Part shown: positions 51,656 to 59,776 of the stretch, piece by piece | Position numbering within the stretch: position 1 is the first letter of the stretch | Layout of the letters: each line of letters begins with the position of its first letter | DNA from: Sanguibacter sp. HDW7 | GTDB taxonomy: Bacteria > Actinomycetota > Actinomycetes > Actinomycetales > Cellulomonadaceae | NCBI RefSeq assembly: GCF_011300875.1 | Contig: NZ_CP049862.1 | Coordinates: 186,001 to 250,000, forward strand | Length of the DNA stretch: 64,000 nucleotides | Reading direction: 5' to 3' | The notes under the pieces: model-generated | Told to the model about the DNA's origin: nothing | Seen by the model: only the letters and a program-made list of their open reading frames with translations | The model's database searches: none | Position numbers and translations under genes: made by a program

Positions 51656-52765
51656 TTGCACAGCATCACCAGCACCACTCGCCGGACCCCGGTCCGGCTC
51701 GCGGCCCTCGCGCTCGCGTCGGCGACGCTGCTCGCGGCCTGCGCGTCCGACAGCGGCAGCACGACGCCGACGACGCCCGGCGCGACCGCGTCGACGAGCG
51801 CCGCCCCGGCGACGGGTCCCGTCACGCTCCTCACGCACAGCTCGTACGAGCTGAGCAAGGAGCAGATCGCGGACCTCAAGAAGAAGGGCCTCGACGTCAA
51901 GGTCGTGCAGGTCGGCGACGGCGGCACGCTCGTCAACCAGCTCATCCTCACGAAGGACGCGCCGCTCGGCGACGTCGTCTTCGGCATCGACAACACGTTC
52001 GCGTCGCGCGCGATCGACGCGGGCGTCTTCGAGCCCTACGCGTCCCCGGCGCTGCCGGAGGCCGCGGCCGCGCTCAAGGTGGCGGGCGGCGACGCCGTGA
52101 CGCCGGTCGACCAGGGCGACGTCTGCATTAACGTCGACTCCGTGTGGTTCGAGAAGCACACGGACGTGCCGGTCCCGGCGACGCTCGACGACCTCACGAA
52201 GCCCGCCTACAAGGACCTCGTCGTCCTCACGAACCCGGCGACGTCGACCCCTGGCCTCAGCTTCCTCGCCGGCACGGTGACGCAGTACGGCGCGGACGGC
52301 TACCTCGACTACTGGGCACGGCTCAAGGCCAACGGCGTGCGCATCGCCGAGTCGTGGTCCGACGCCTACTACACGGACTTCACGAGCCAGGGTGAGAACG
52401 GCACCCGACCGATCGTCCTGTCGTACTCGTCGAGCCCTGCGTTCACGCTCACGGACGACGGCGGCACGACGACCGCGTCGCTGCCCGCGACGTGCACCCG
52501 TCAGGTCGAGTACGCGGGCGTCCTCGCGGGCGCGAAGAACCCTGCCGGGGCGCGCGCCGTCGTCGACTACCTGCTGAGCCCCGAGCTGCAGAAGACCCTC
52601 CCGGACGCCGCGTACATGTACCCGGTCGACCCGGACGTCGCGCTGCCCGAGGCCTTCCAGGAGCACGGCACGCTGTCCGAGAACCCGATCGCCGTCGATC
52701 CCGTCGTCGTCGCCCGCGATCGAGACACCTGGATCGCCGACTGGACCGACACGGTCCTCGGCTGA
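51656..52765 (+). CDS. thiB: Thiamine ABC transporter substrate-binding lipoprotein
   Basis: 369 residues starting with TTG at 51656: AGGAGG is seven bases upstream and the next residues form the signal peptide, while longer frames run through the riboswitch. Lipobox LLAAC gives lipidation near residue 25. The mature domain is an iron/thiamine-type periplasmic binding fold: LTHSSYELSKEQIADLKK, DVVFGIDNTFASRAID, PVDQGDVCINVDSVWFEK and TSTPGLSFLAGTVTQYG. The TPP riboswitch, permease and ATPase that follow make the thiamine (or thiamine phosphate) assignment strong. Six bases to thiP. Confidence 0.9.
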   Translation: MHSITSTTRRTPVRLAALALASATLLAACASDSGSTTPTTPGATASTSAAPATGPVTLLTHSSYELSKEQIADLKKKGLDVKVVQVGDGGTLVNQLILTKDAPLGDVVFGIDNTFASRAIDAGVFEPYASPALPEAAAALKVAGGDAVTPVDQGDVCINVDSVWFEKHTDVPVPATLDDLTKPAYKDLVVLTNPATSTPGLSFLAGTVTQYGADGYLDYWARLKANGVRIAESWSDAYYTDFTSQGENGTRPIVLSYSSSPAFTLTDDGGTTTASLPATCTRQVEYAGVLAGAKNPAGARAVVDYLLSPELQKTLPDAAYMYPVDPDVALPEAFQEHGTLSENPIAVDPVVVARDRDTWIADWTDTVLG

Positions 52766-52771
52766 TATCCC

Positions 52772-54556
52772 ATGACCGCCCTGCGTCCCGCCCCCGGTGA
52801 GGTCCGTGTCCCCCGCACGGACCCCGCCGGTCCGCCTGCCGTCCCCGGCGTCGCTCCCCTGAAGCGTCGCGCGGGCACCGGCTGGGCGACGGCGGGGCGC
52901 AGGGCCTCCTACGCGCTCGCGGCCGCGGTGCCGCTCGCGTTCCTCGGCCTGTTCTTCGCGTGGCCCGTCGTCGCGATGCTCACGCGCGGACTCACGGATG
53001 CGGCGGGGGCGTTCGACCTCGCGGGCGTCGCCGACGTCCTCGCGAAGCCGCGCACGTGGCGGGTCGTCACGACGACGGTCGTCCAGGCGCTCGTCGGCAC
53101 GGCCGTGGCCGTCGTCCTCGGCGTGCCCGGCGCGTACGTCCTCTACCGGCGCCGCTTCCCGGGGCGCACGCTCGTGCGCGGGCTCGTCACGGTGCCGTTC
53201 GTCCTGCCGAGCGTCGTCGTGGGCGTCGCTTTCCGGGCGCTGCTCGGGCCGGGCGGGCCGCTCGGCGGCCTCGGCCTCGACGGCACGTTCACGGCGATCG
53301 TCCTGGCGCTCGTGTTCTTCAACTACTCGGTCGTCGTGCGGACCGTCGGCGGCTTCTGGTCGCGGCTCGACCCGCGCGCCGAGGAGGCGGCCCGCGCTCT
53401 CGGCGCGAGCCCCGCCCGCGTCCTGCGGACGGTGACGCTGCCCGCGCTCGTGCCGGCGATCGCGAGCGCGGCTGCGCTCGTGTTCCTCTTCTGCACGACG
53501 GCGTTCGGCGTCGTCGTCGTCCTCGGCTCGCGTGCGCACGCGACGATCGAGACGGAGATCTACACGCGCACGACGCAGCTGCTCGACCTGCGCACGGCCG
53601 CGGTCCTCTCGATCCTCCAGATGGTCGTCGTCGCGCTCTCCCTGCTCGTCTCCGCGCGCGCCCGCGCCGCTCGCGAGCGCGCCCTGCCGCTGCACGCGGA
53701 GCCGCGCGGCGAGCGGCCGCTCACGTGGCGCTCGCGCACCGACGTGCTCGCTGTCGGGGTGACGGCCGTGGTCGTCGTCGTGCTGCTCGCGTGGCCGCTC
53801 GCGACGCTCGTCACCCGGTCGCTGCGCGACCGCGACGGAGCCTGGTCGCTCGACGCCTACCGGCGCCTCGCCGAAGCGGGGCCGGGCACGGGGCTGCCCG
53901 TCACCGTGTGGCAGGCGACGTTCACGTCGCTCACCACCGCGGCCGTCGCTGCGGCGCTCGCGGTGCTCGTGGGCGGGCTCGTCTCGTTCGTCGTCTCGCG
54001 GCGCCCGCGCTCGCGCGCCGGCCGACGCGGCCTCGCCGTGCTCGATGCCGTCGTCATGCTGCCCCTCGGGGTGTCGGCGGTCATCGTCGGCTTCGGGCTG
54101 CTCGTCACCATGACGCGGCCCGTGCTCGGCGTCGACCTGCGCACGACGGGCTGGCTCCTGCCGATCGCGCAGGCGCTGGTCGCCGTGCCCGTCGTCGTGC
54201 GGCTCCTCCTGCCGGTGCTGCGCGCCGTCGACCCGCGTCAGCACGAGGCCGCCGCGACGCTCGGAGCGCCGCCCGGGCGCGTCGTGCGGACGGTCGACCT
54301 GCCGCTCGTCGCGCGGCCGCTCGGGCTCGCCGTGGGCTTCGCGTTCGCCGCGTCGCTCGGCGAGTTCGGCGCGACGTCGTTCCTCGCGCGGCCCGACGCG
54401 CCGACGCTGCCCGTCATCATCGTGCGCCTGCTCGGGCGGCCCGGGACCGACAACTTCAGCACCGCGATGGCTGCGGCGACCGTGCTCGCCGTCGTCACGG
54501 CGGGCGTCATGCTCCTCGCGGAGCGCATGCGCGGCGACGCCGCAGGAGAGCTGTGA
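52772..54556 (+). CDS. thiP: Thiamine ABC transporter permease
   Basis: 594 residues from ATG at 52772. Two homologous halves, each with about six membrane helices and an EAA loop (EEAARALGASPARVLRTVTLP in the first half; HEAAATLGAPPGRVVRTVDLP in the second), i.e. the fused ThiP/FbpB architecture. N-terminal 45 residues are cytoplasmic and proline-rich. Starts six bases after thiB; its stop overlaps a GTG that could start thiQ (GTGA). Forms the membrane channel of the importer with ThiQ. Confidence 0.9.
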   Translation: MTALRPAPGEVRVPRTDPAGPPAVPGVAPLKRRAGTGWATAGRRASYALAAAVPLAFLGLFFAWPVVAMLTRGLTDAAGAFDLAGVADVLAKPRTWRVVTTTVVQALVGTAVAVVLGVPGAYVLYRRRFPGRTLVRGLVTVPFVLPSVVVGVAFRALLGPGGPLGGLGLDGTFTAIVLALVFFNYSVVVRTVGGFWSRLDPRAEEAARALGASPARVLRTVTLPALVPAIASAAALVFLFCTTAFGVVVVLGSRAHATIETEIYTRTTQLLDLRTAAVLSILQMVVVALSLLVSARARAARERALPLHAEPRGERPLTWRSRTDVLAVGVTAVVVVVLLAWPLATLVTRSLRDRDGAWSLDAYRRLAEAGPGTGLPVTVWQATFTSLTTAAVAAALAVLVGGLVSFVVSRRPRSRAGRRGLAVLDAVVMLPLGVSAVIVGFGLLVTMTRPVLGVDLRTTGWLLPIAQALVAVPVVVRLLLPVLRAVDPRQHEAAATLGAPPGRVVRTVDLPLVARPLGLAVGFAFAASLGEFGATSFLARPDAPTLPVIIVRLLGRPGTDNFSTAMAAATVLAVVTAGVMLLAERMRGDAAGEL

Positions 54557-54582
54557 ACGTGGACCTCACGAGGGAGAGCGAC

Positions 54583-55680
54583 ATGACGACGACGGCACCT
54601 TCCGCGGCCCGTCGCGACGCAGGCCCGGCCGCCGGCCCCGCTGCGGGTCTTGCCGTGCGGGACGTCGTCGTCACGTACGCGCCCGACGCCCGCGGCGCCA
54701 CCGCCGTCCGCGCGGTCGACGGCGTGAGCCTCGAGGTCGCGCGCGGCGAGATCCTCGCTCTGCTCGGCCCGTCGGGCTGCGGCAAGTCGAGCCTCCTGCG
54801 CGCCGTCGCGGGCCTCGAGCCGCTCGCGGCCGGCGTCGTGACCTGGGACGACGACGATCTCGCGCGGACGCCTGTCCACGAGCGCGGGTTCGGCCTCATG
54901 TTCCAGGACGGCCAGCTCTTCGCGCACCGCGACGTCGCCGGTAACGTCGCCTACGGGCTCCAGGGACGGACCGTCGTCGACGGCCGCCGCACCCCCCGGC
55001 CCGGCCGCGCCGAGCGCGCCGACCGTGTCGCCGAGCTCCTCGACGTCGTCGGCCTCGCCGGCTATGGTCGTCGCGCCGTCTCGACCCTCTCGGGCGGCGA
55101 GCGTCAGCGCGTCGCCCTCGCCCGCTCGCTCGCACCCCGCCCGCGCCTGCTCCTGCTCGACGAGCCGCTCTCCGCGCTCGACCGCGAGCTGCGCGAGCGC
55201 CTCGCCGTCGACCTGCGCTCCGCGCTCCTCGCGACCGGCACGACCGCCGTCTTCGTCACGCACGACCAGGACGAGGCGTTCACTGTCGCCGATCGCGTCG
55301 CCGTCATGCGCGCCGGCCGCCTCGCGCAGGTCGGCAAGCCCGCGGAGCTGTGGGCCGCGCCCGCGTCGTGGGAGGTCGCGTCGTTCCTCGGGTACGAGGC
55401 GCAGATCGACGTCGACGGGCGTCGCGTGGCGCTCGCGCCGGGGGCGCTGCGGGTCGCCGAGGGCCCGTCCGGCACGTCGTCGGTTGCCACCCCCGACGCA
55501 CGGTTGAGTGGCACCGTCCGCTCCACGCACGTGCGTCGCGGCGTCGTCGAGGCGACCGTCGACGTCACGGGCGTCGGCCAGGTCACCGTCGTCGTCGGAC
55601 CCCACGAGCCCGCACCGGCGCCCGGCAGCGTGCTCGACCTGCGTCTCGACCCCGCGCGCACGGCGCCCCTGCCCGGCTGA
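54583..55680 (+). CDS. thiQ: Thiamine ABC transporter ATP-binding protein
   Basis: 365 residues from ATG at 54583 (GGGAG six bases upstream); an in-frame GTG at 54553 overlapping the thiP stop is an alternative. Walker A LLGPSGCGKSS, Q-loop MFQDGQLF, signature TLSGGERQRVALARSL, Walker B LLLLDEPLSALD, H-loop FVTHDQDEA. The C-terminal roughly 110 residues (QIDVDGRRVALAPGALRV to the end) form a TOBE-like extension seen in the Fbp/Pot type. Last gene of the TPP-riboswitch operon; powers thiamine import. Confidence 0.9.
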   Translation: MTTTAPSAARRDAGPAAGPAAGLAVRDVVVTYAPDARGATAVRAVDGVSLEVARGEILALLGPSGCGKSSLLRAVAGLEPLAAGVVTWDDDDLARTPVHERGFGLMFQDGQLFAHRDVAGNVAYGLQGRTVVDGRRTPRPGRAERADRVAELLDVVGLAGYGRRAVSTLSGGERQRVALARSLAPRPRLLLLDEPLSALDRELRERLAVDLRSALLATGTTAVFVTHDQDEAFTVADRVAVMRAGRLAQVGKPAELWAAPASWEVASFLGYEAQIDVDGRRVALAPGALRVAEGPSGTSSVATPDARLSGTVRSTHVRRGVVEATVDVTGVGQVTVVVGPHEPAPAPGSVLDLRLDPARTAPLPG

Positions 55681-55811
55681 GACCCGCGCCCGGGCGCGTC
55701 GGCCGGCTCCCGGCCGGGAGCCGACCGCCGCCCCGTCCGTCCGCCGACGGTCCTGCGCGCGGGCCCCGCCGATGCGGGAGGATGGACGTTCACCTCGACG
55801 ACGGAGGACCC

Positions 55812-56720
55812 GTGACGCGTTTCCAGAAGGCCATCACCCCCGGCATGTCCGACGCCTACCTGCGCCTCGGCTACGACCGCGTCGCAGGCTTCGCGGTGCC
55901 CGTCGCCGACGTCGCCTGGGCGACGAGCCCCGCCGACCTCCACGCGGTGCACGCGCTCGGGTTCCCCGCGTCCCCCTTCTCGCCCGACGACGCGTTCGTC
56001 GACGTCCTGCGCTTCACGCCCGGCCCGCAGGTCCGCACGGCCGACGCCGTCGGCGGCACCGACGCCATGACCCGCGACATCAGGGGCGGCACGTTCATCG
56101 ACCGCGCGCCGTTCACGGGCACGGGCTTCGCACCCGTCGACGGCCACCAGGTGCCCGTCACGTGGATCGTCCACTCGCGCGTCCCCGCCGGCTCCGAGCT
56201 CGTCCGCGTCCACGCCGACGGCACCGAGCAGGTGCTCGCCCGCTACGTCGACGTCGCACGATGCTGGGAGTCCGCCGACGCGACCGTCCACCACACGACG
56301 TTCCCCGGCGTCTCGCGCTTCGTCGGCGCGATGGCCGAGTGGAGGGCGACGCACCTCAACGCCGAGGTGCACGGCGACCGCGTCGTCCTCGTCTCCGAGG
56401 GGGAGCCGCACGCAGCCTTCGGCTTCGCGCAGGCCGCGTCCGGCCGCTGGTTCCGCGAGGTTCCGCGCGCCGACGTCGACAAGCTCTACGAGATCTTCCT
56501 CACCGGCCGTTGGCAGGGCGTCGAGGTGCGCGTCGTCGACCTCGGCATCGACGAGGGCGGCGACAGGCGCGCGACCATCAGCGCCGTCGGGCACGACGCC
56601 GACGCGGCCGAGGCCGCCGGCATGATCAAGGTCGACGCGGGCGTCTACGAGATGGTCGTCGACCCCGACGAGATCGTGGACCTCACGCCCTTCCAGCTCG
56701 TGCCGGCCGTCTGGGAGTAA
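55812..56720 (+). CDS. Hypothetical protein, no recognised family
   Basis: 302 residues from GTG at 55812, chosen for GGAGG four bases upstream; an ATG at 55782 is in frame but its SD would touch the codon. Begins TRFQKAITPGMSDAYLRLGY. No signal peptide or membrane helix. Contains strand-rich stretches (HQVPVTWIVHSRVPAGSEL, VVLVSEGEPHAAFGFAQA) and a C-terminal acidic strand (YEMVVDPDEIVDLTPF). Codon use fits the host. It may be a cytoplasmic enzyme or a phage-unrelated conserved protein; no function can be proposed. Confidence 0.75.
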   Translation: MTRFQKAITPGMSDAYLRLGYDRVAGFAVPVADVAWATSPADLHAVHALGFPASPFSPDDAFVDVLRFTPGPQVRTADAVGGTDAMTRDIRGGTFIDRAPFTGTGFAPVDGHQVPVTWIVHSRVPAGSELVRVHADGTEQVLARYVDVARCWESADATVHHTTFPGVSRFVGAMAEWRATHLNAEVHGDRVVLVSEGEPHAAFGFAQAASGRWFREVPRADVDKLYEIFLTGRWQGVEVRVVDLGIDEGGDRRATISAVGHDADAAEAAGMIKVDAGVYEMVVDPDEIVDLTPFQLVPAVWE

Positions 56721-56913
56721 GCAGGTCCGTGCTCCGCCCCTGAACCCTTGCGAGGCTGTCGAGGGTCCACGGGAAGAACACTCCTCGGACCCCCGCGGCG
56801 CCGCGCCCGCGCCCGTGGCAGGATCGGGGAGGCAGGAGCCGGCCCCGTTGCGCGGCTGCTCCGACGCCGCCGCGACCCGGTGCCCCTGCACCCTCACCCT
56901 GGAGGTCCGCCCC

Positions 56914-57885
56914 GTGCGAACGACCCGTCCTGCTGTCCGTCGTCGTCTTGTCGCTGCGTTCGTCGCGGCGGGGCTCGGGCTGGGCGGGCTCGCCTCGGGG
57001 GCGGCACCTGCGGTCGCCGCCAAGGACTCCGCCACGACGACGGGGACGCTCAGCTGGGGCGTGAAGTCCTCGCTGCGCTCGTACGTCGCTCGGCAGCTCG
57101 CGGTCAAGCCTGCCGCGCAGAAGGCCGTGGGCAGCCGCATCGTCCTCGCCGGTGGCACCACGTTCGCCGGGGCGTCGACCGAGGCGGTCGACTCCGTGCG
57201 CGAGTCGCGCGCTTACAGGTTCCCGACCCGCGCTGTGTCGGGTGCGTCGGCCGCGACCTTCCGCGTCGCGAGCGCAGGCACGGTGACGTACCACCAGGGC
57301 GACCACTTCACGCTGCGCGTGAGCGGCGTCGAGGTTCGCTCGGAGCGCGGCCGCGTGAGCGTCGTGGGCGACGTCCGCCTCACCGCGCACGCCGCGTTCG
57401 GCGGGATCGCCGCCGGGACCACGACGACGCGCCGTGACGTGAGGCTCGCGACCGCCGCCAAGGCGACCCGGACCGCCGCCAAGGGGCGCGTCACCGTCCG
57501 CGCGACGGGTCTCGCCATGACGGCGGCAGGAGCCCGCGCGTTCGGCGACCTCTACGCGGTCGGCACTCCCATGGACGACCTCACCGTGACGTTCACGTCG
57601 AAGGCGCGTGCGACGCAGAAGGTCGCGTCGAAGGTCGCGAGCTCGAGCCGCGCCAAGGTCGCCGTCCGCGTGACGTCGACCGGGCTCGTCGCGTCGGGCA
57701 AGGTCACTGTCACCGCGACGCGCGGGAGCGCCAAGGTCACCCGCACGGCCGTGCTGCGGTCGGGACGGGCGACCGTGACGCTGCCGCATCTTGCGAAGGG
57801 GACGTGGAAGATCCGCACGACGTACGGGGGCTCGGCCACGGTGACGTCCGCACGCACGACGCTCGCCACGCTCAAGGTCCTCTGA
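56914..57885 (+). CDS. Secreted HtaA-domain protein with Ig-like C-terminus
   Basis: 323 residues; GTG at 56914 with GGAGG eight bases upstream. Signal peptide (Arg-rich start, AAFVAAGLGLGGLASG, cleavage after AVAA). Residues about 40-190 resemble the HtaA domain: LSWGVKSSLRSYVAR opening, later YHQGDHFTLRVSGVEV. The C-terminal half is a basic Ig-like domain (KVAVRVTSTGLVASGKVTVTA, GTWKIRTTYGGSATV) related in style to the tails of the CNA-B-like proteins near 9-14 kb. HtaA domains bind haem in corynebacteria; no haem ABC transporter is nearby, so a haem role is uncertain. Confidence 0.75.
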   Translation: MRTTRPAVRRRLVAAFVAAGLGLGGLASGAAPAVAAKDSATTTGTLSWGVKSSLRSYVARQLAVKPAAQKAVGSRIVLAGGTTFAGASTEAVDSVRESRAYRFPTRAVSGASAATFRVASAGTVTYHQGDHFTLRVSGVEVRSERGRVSVVGDVRLTAHAAFGGIAAGTTTTRRDVRLATAAKATRTAAKGRVTVRATGLAMTAAGARAFGDLYAVGTPMDDLTVTFTSKARATQKVASKVASSSRAKVAVRVTSTGLVASGKVTVTATRGSAKVTRTAVLRSGRATVTLPHLAKGTWKIRTTYGGSATVTSARTTLATLKVL

Positions 57886-57898
57886 GCCAGGACGGCAC

Positions 57899-58357
57899 GT
57901 GCGCCACACTGGTCCGGTGCGCCCCGATCCTCGTCTTCTCGCCGTCGTCGCGCTCGGCGGCACCGTCGGCACGGCGCTGCGCTACGGGCTCGGGCGGCTG
58001 GTCCCTCACGTCGGTGGCGTGCCGTGGGCGACGCTGCTCGAGAACGTCGTCGGCGCGTTCCTCCTCGGCCTGCTGCTCGAGTCGCTCGTGCGCGCCGGGC
58101 GCGAGGACGCGCGGCGTCGGTACCTGCGGCTCGGTCTCGGCACGGGGCTGCTCGGCGGGTTCACGACGTTCTCGGCGCTCGCGCTCGAGACGCGGAACCT
58201 CCTTGCCGCGGGCGACGTGCTTCTCGGGAGCGGGTACGCGCTCGGGTCGGTCGTCCTCGGTGTCGTCGCGGCGACGGCGGGCGTGACGCTCGCGGTGCGC
58301 GTGCGAGGGAGCGTCGGCCTCCTCCCTCCGGACCCGGACGGCGGTGACGCGTCGTGA
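57899..58357 (+). CDS. crcB: Fluoride channel CrcB/Fluc, subunit 1
   Basis: 152 residues from GTG at 57899 (AGGA six bases upstream; an in-frame GTG at 57917 has no SD). Four membrane helices: LLAVVALGGTVGTALRYGLG, WATLLENVVGAFLLGLLLE, LGTGLLGGFTTFSALALE (the GGFTTFS signature with the Phe box) and SVVLGVVAATAGVTLAV. The N-x-x-G motif ENVVGAF replaces the usual TLxVNxxG. Exports fluoride by passive conduction as a dimer. Its stop overlaps the next crcB (GTGA), so the two subunits are made together. No fluoride riboswitch precedes it. Confidence 0.9.
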   Translation: MRHTGPVRPDPRLLAVVALGGTVGTALRYGLGRLVPHVGGVPWATLLENVVGAFLLGLLLESLVRAGREDARRRYLRLGLGTGLLGGFTTFSALALETRNLLAAGDVLLGSGYALGSVVLGVVAATAGVTLAVRVRGSVGLLPPDPDGGDAS

Positions 58358-58722
58358 TCGTCCTCCTCTTCCTTCTCGGCGGCGTGGGCGCCGCGGCGCG
58401 CTTCTGGGTCGACGGCGCGATCCGCGCCCGGCACCCCGGCCCGATGCCCGTCGCGACGATGTCGATCAACGTCGCCGGTTCCCTGCTCATCGGGGTGCTG
58501 CTGGGCCTGCAGCTCGGCGGCGTGCTCGCCCCGGACGGCTTCGCGATGCTCGCGACGGGCTTCTGCGGCGGCTTCACGACGTTCTCGACGGCGATGGTCG
58601 AGGCCGTGCGGCTCCTGCAGGACGGCGACGTCCGACGCGCATGGGGGAGCGTCGCGCTCACGCTGGTGCTGTCGGTCGCGGCGGCGTCCCTCGGCGTCGC
58701 AGTGACGGCTGCGCTCGCCTGA
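58354..58722 (+). CDS. crcB: Fluoride channel CrcB/Fluc, subunit 2
   Basis: 122 residues from GTG at 58354, overlapping the first crcB stop by four bases. Helices IVLLFLLGGVGAAARFWVDG, VATMSINVAGSLLIGVLLG (canonical SINVAGS), LATGFCGGFTTFSTAMVEA (signature) and VALTLVLSVAAASLGVAV. Paired crcB genes encode oppositely oriented subunits of a heterodimeric channel; the two here differ in length and in the N-terminal charge pattern, consistent with that arrangement. Confidence 0.9.
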   Translation: MIVLLFLLGGVGAAARFWVDGAIRARHPGPMPVATMSINVAGSLLIGVLLGLQLGGVLAPDGFAMLATGFCGGFTTFSTAMVEAVRLLQDGDVRRAWGSVALTLVLSVAAASLGVAVTAALA

Positions 58723-58745
58723 CCCGCCTCATCCCCGGGCCCCGC

Positions 58746-58776
58746 TTGACCTTCGGGTCGCCCGAGGGGCGAGGAT
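58746..58776 (+). promoter_or_regulatory. Possible MerR-type promoter with 19-bp spacer
   Basis: TTGACC (58746-58751) and GAGGAT (58771-58776) are 19 bases apart, with the imperfect dyad CCTTCGGG-TCG-CCCGAGG between them. Such over-long spacers are typical of promoters controlled by MerR regulators, and the gene that follows is one. The transcript would begin almost at the ATG. Confidence 0.35.
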
Positions 58777-58783
58777 CGTCAGC

Positions 58784-59776
58784 ATGCCGGAACCGCTCCT
58801 CTCGATCGGGTCGTTCGCGCGAGCCGTCGGGCTCTCCCCCACGACCCTGCGCCACTACGACGACGTCGACCTGCTCGCGCCCGCCCACGTCGACGGCGTG
58901 AGCGGCTACCGGTTCTACGACGTCGCCCAGGTGCGTACGGCGCGGATGCTCGCAGCGCTCCGCGACGCGTCCGTCCCCGTCGAGACCATGCGTGCCGTCG
59001 TCGACGCCGACGACGGCGCTGTGGGCGCGCTTCTCGAAGAGCTTGCCGCCCGTCGGACGACGTCCGCGGCGGCCGAGGCGGCGGCTCTGCGCCGGCTCGC
59101 CGGTGAGCTCGCCGTCCCGCGACGCGCCGTCGCCACCGTCGACGGCGCGCACCTCGCGGTCGCGCTCGCGGCGGTCGCCCCACTGGCAGGGGCGGACGAG
59201 CTCGACGCGGTTCAGGTCGTCGTCGGCGACGGTCTCGTGCTGCTCGCGTCGGACCGCGTGCGGCTCGCGCGGTGGTCGCTCGACGCGACCGTGCGGGCCA
59301 CGTCGGGCGGGAGTAGCGTCGTCGTGACGGTCCCGGGCCCGGACGTCCCGGCGCTCGCGGGCTGGGCCCGCGACCGCGCCAAGGTCACGGTGACGGCCGA
59401 CGAGCACGGCGCGACGTTCGCCGACGGCTCGCACCTCGCCCCGGTCGCGGCGGACGCCTCGGGCGCAGCCCCGGATCTCGCCGCGGTCTGGGAGGCGCGC
59501 CGCCCGCGCGGGCTGAACCGCACATGGGTCGCTCCCGAGGACGGGCCGTCCGACGCCCGCCACGTCGCCGTCCCGCTCGGCGACGTCGAGGTCCTTCTCG
59601 ACAGCGCGCTGCTCGACGGGGCGCTCGCGACCGTGCACGGCCCTGCCATGCTCGAGGCCGACACGAACCTCGAACCCGTGCTCGTCCGCTCGGCCGCCAC
59701 CCCGCAGCACGGGATCCTTCTCATGCCCGTCGTCCCGGAAGGTCTGCCGCCCGCAGGCGGCCGAGTGCTGCCGTGA
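58784..59776 (+). CDS. MerR-family regulator with a sliding-clamp-like C-terminal domain
   Basis: 330 residues from ATG at 58784. N-terminal MerR winged helix: LLSIGSFARAVGLSPTTLRHYDD, YRFYDVAQVRTARMLAALRD; dimerising helix about residues 65-105. From about 120 the sequence looks like a DNA polymerase III beta-clamp module: LDAVQVVVGDGLVLLASDRVRLARWSL, VVVTVPGPDVPALAGWA, VTVTADEHGATFADG, and an end GILLMPVVPEGLP like the clamp C-terminal YLLMP. The role of a clamp-like domain in a regulator is unclear; it may serve as a dimerisation or ligand fold. Stop overlaps the start of the MFS gene (GTGA), so the transporter is the probable target. Confidence 0.75.
   Translation: MPEPLLSIGSFARAVGLSPTTLRHYDDVDLLAPAHVDGVSGYRFYDVAQVRTARMLAALRDASVPVETMRAVVDADDGAVGALLEELAARRTTSAAAEAAALRRLAGELAVPRRAVATVDGAHLAVALAAVAPLAGADELDAVQVVVGDGLVLLASDRVRLARWSLDATVRATSGGSSVVVTVPGPDVPALAGWARDRAKVTVTADEHGATFADGSHLAPVAADASGAAPDLAAVWEARRPRGLNRTWVAPEDGPSDARHVAVPLGDVEVLLDSALLDGALATVHGPAMLEADTNLEPVLVRSAATPQHGILLMPVVPEGLPPAGGRVLP

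Noticed and set aside
52960-55680. Single plus-strand frame of about 906 codons across thiP and thiQ
   Set aside because: Its first half is an Arg-rich shadow of thiP; only the part after 54583 is the real thiQ.
57800-57899. Fluoride riboswitch before crcB
   Set aside because: Only 13 bases separate the genes and none of the crcB-motif conserved segments are present.
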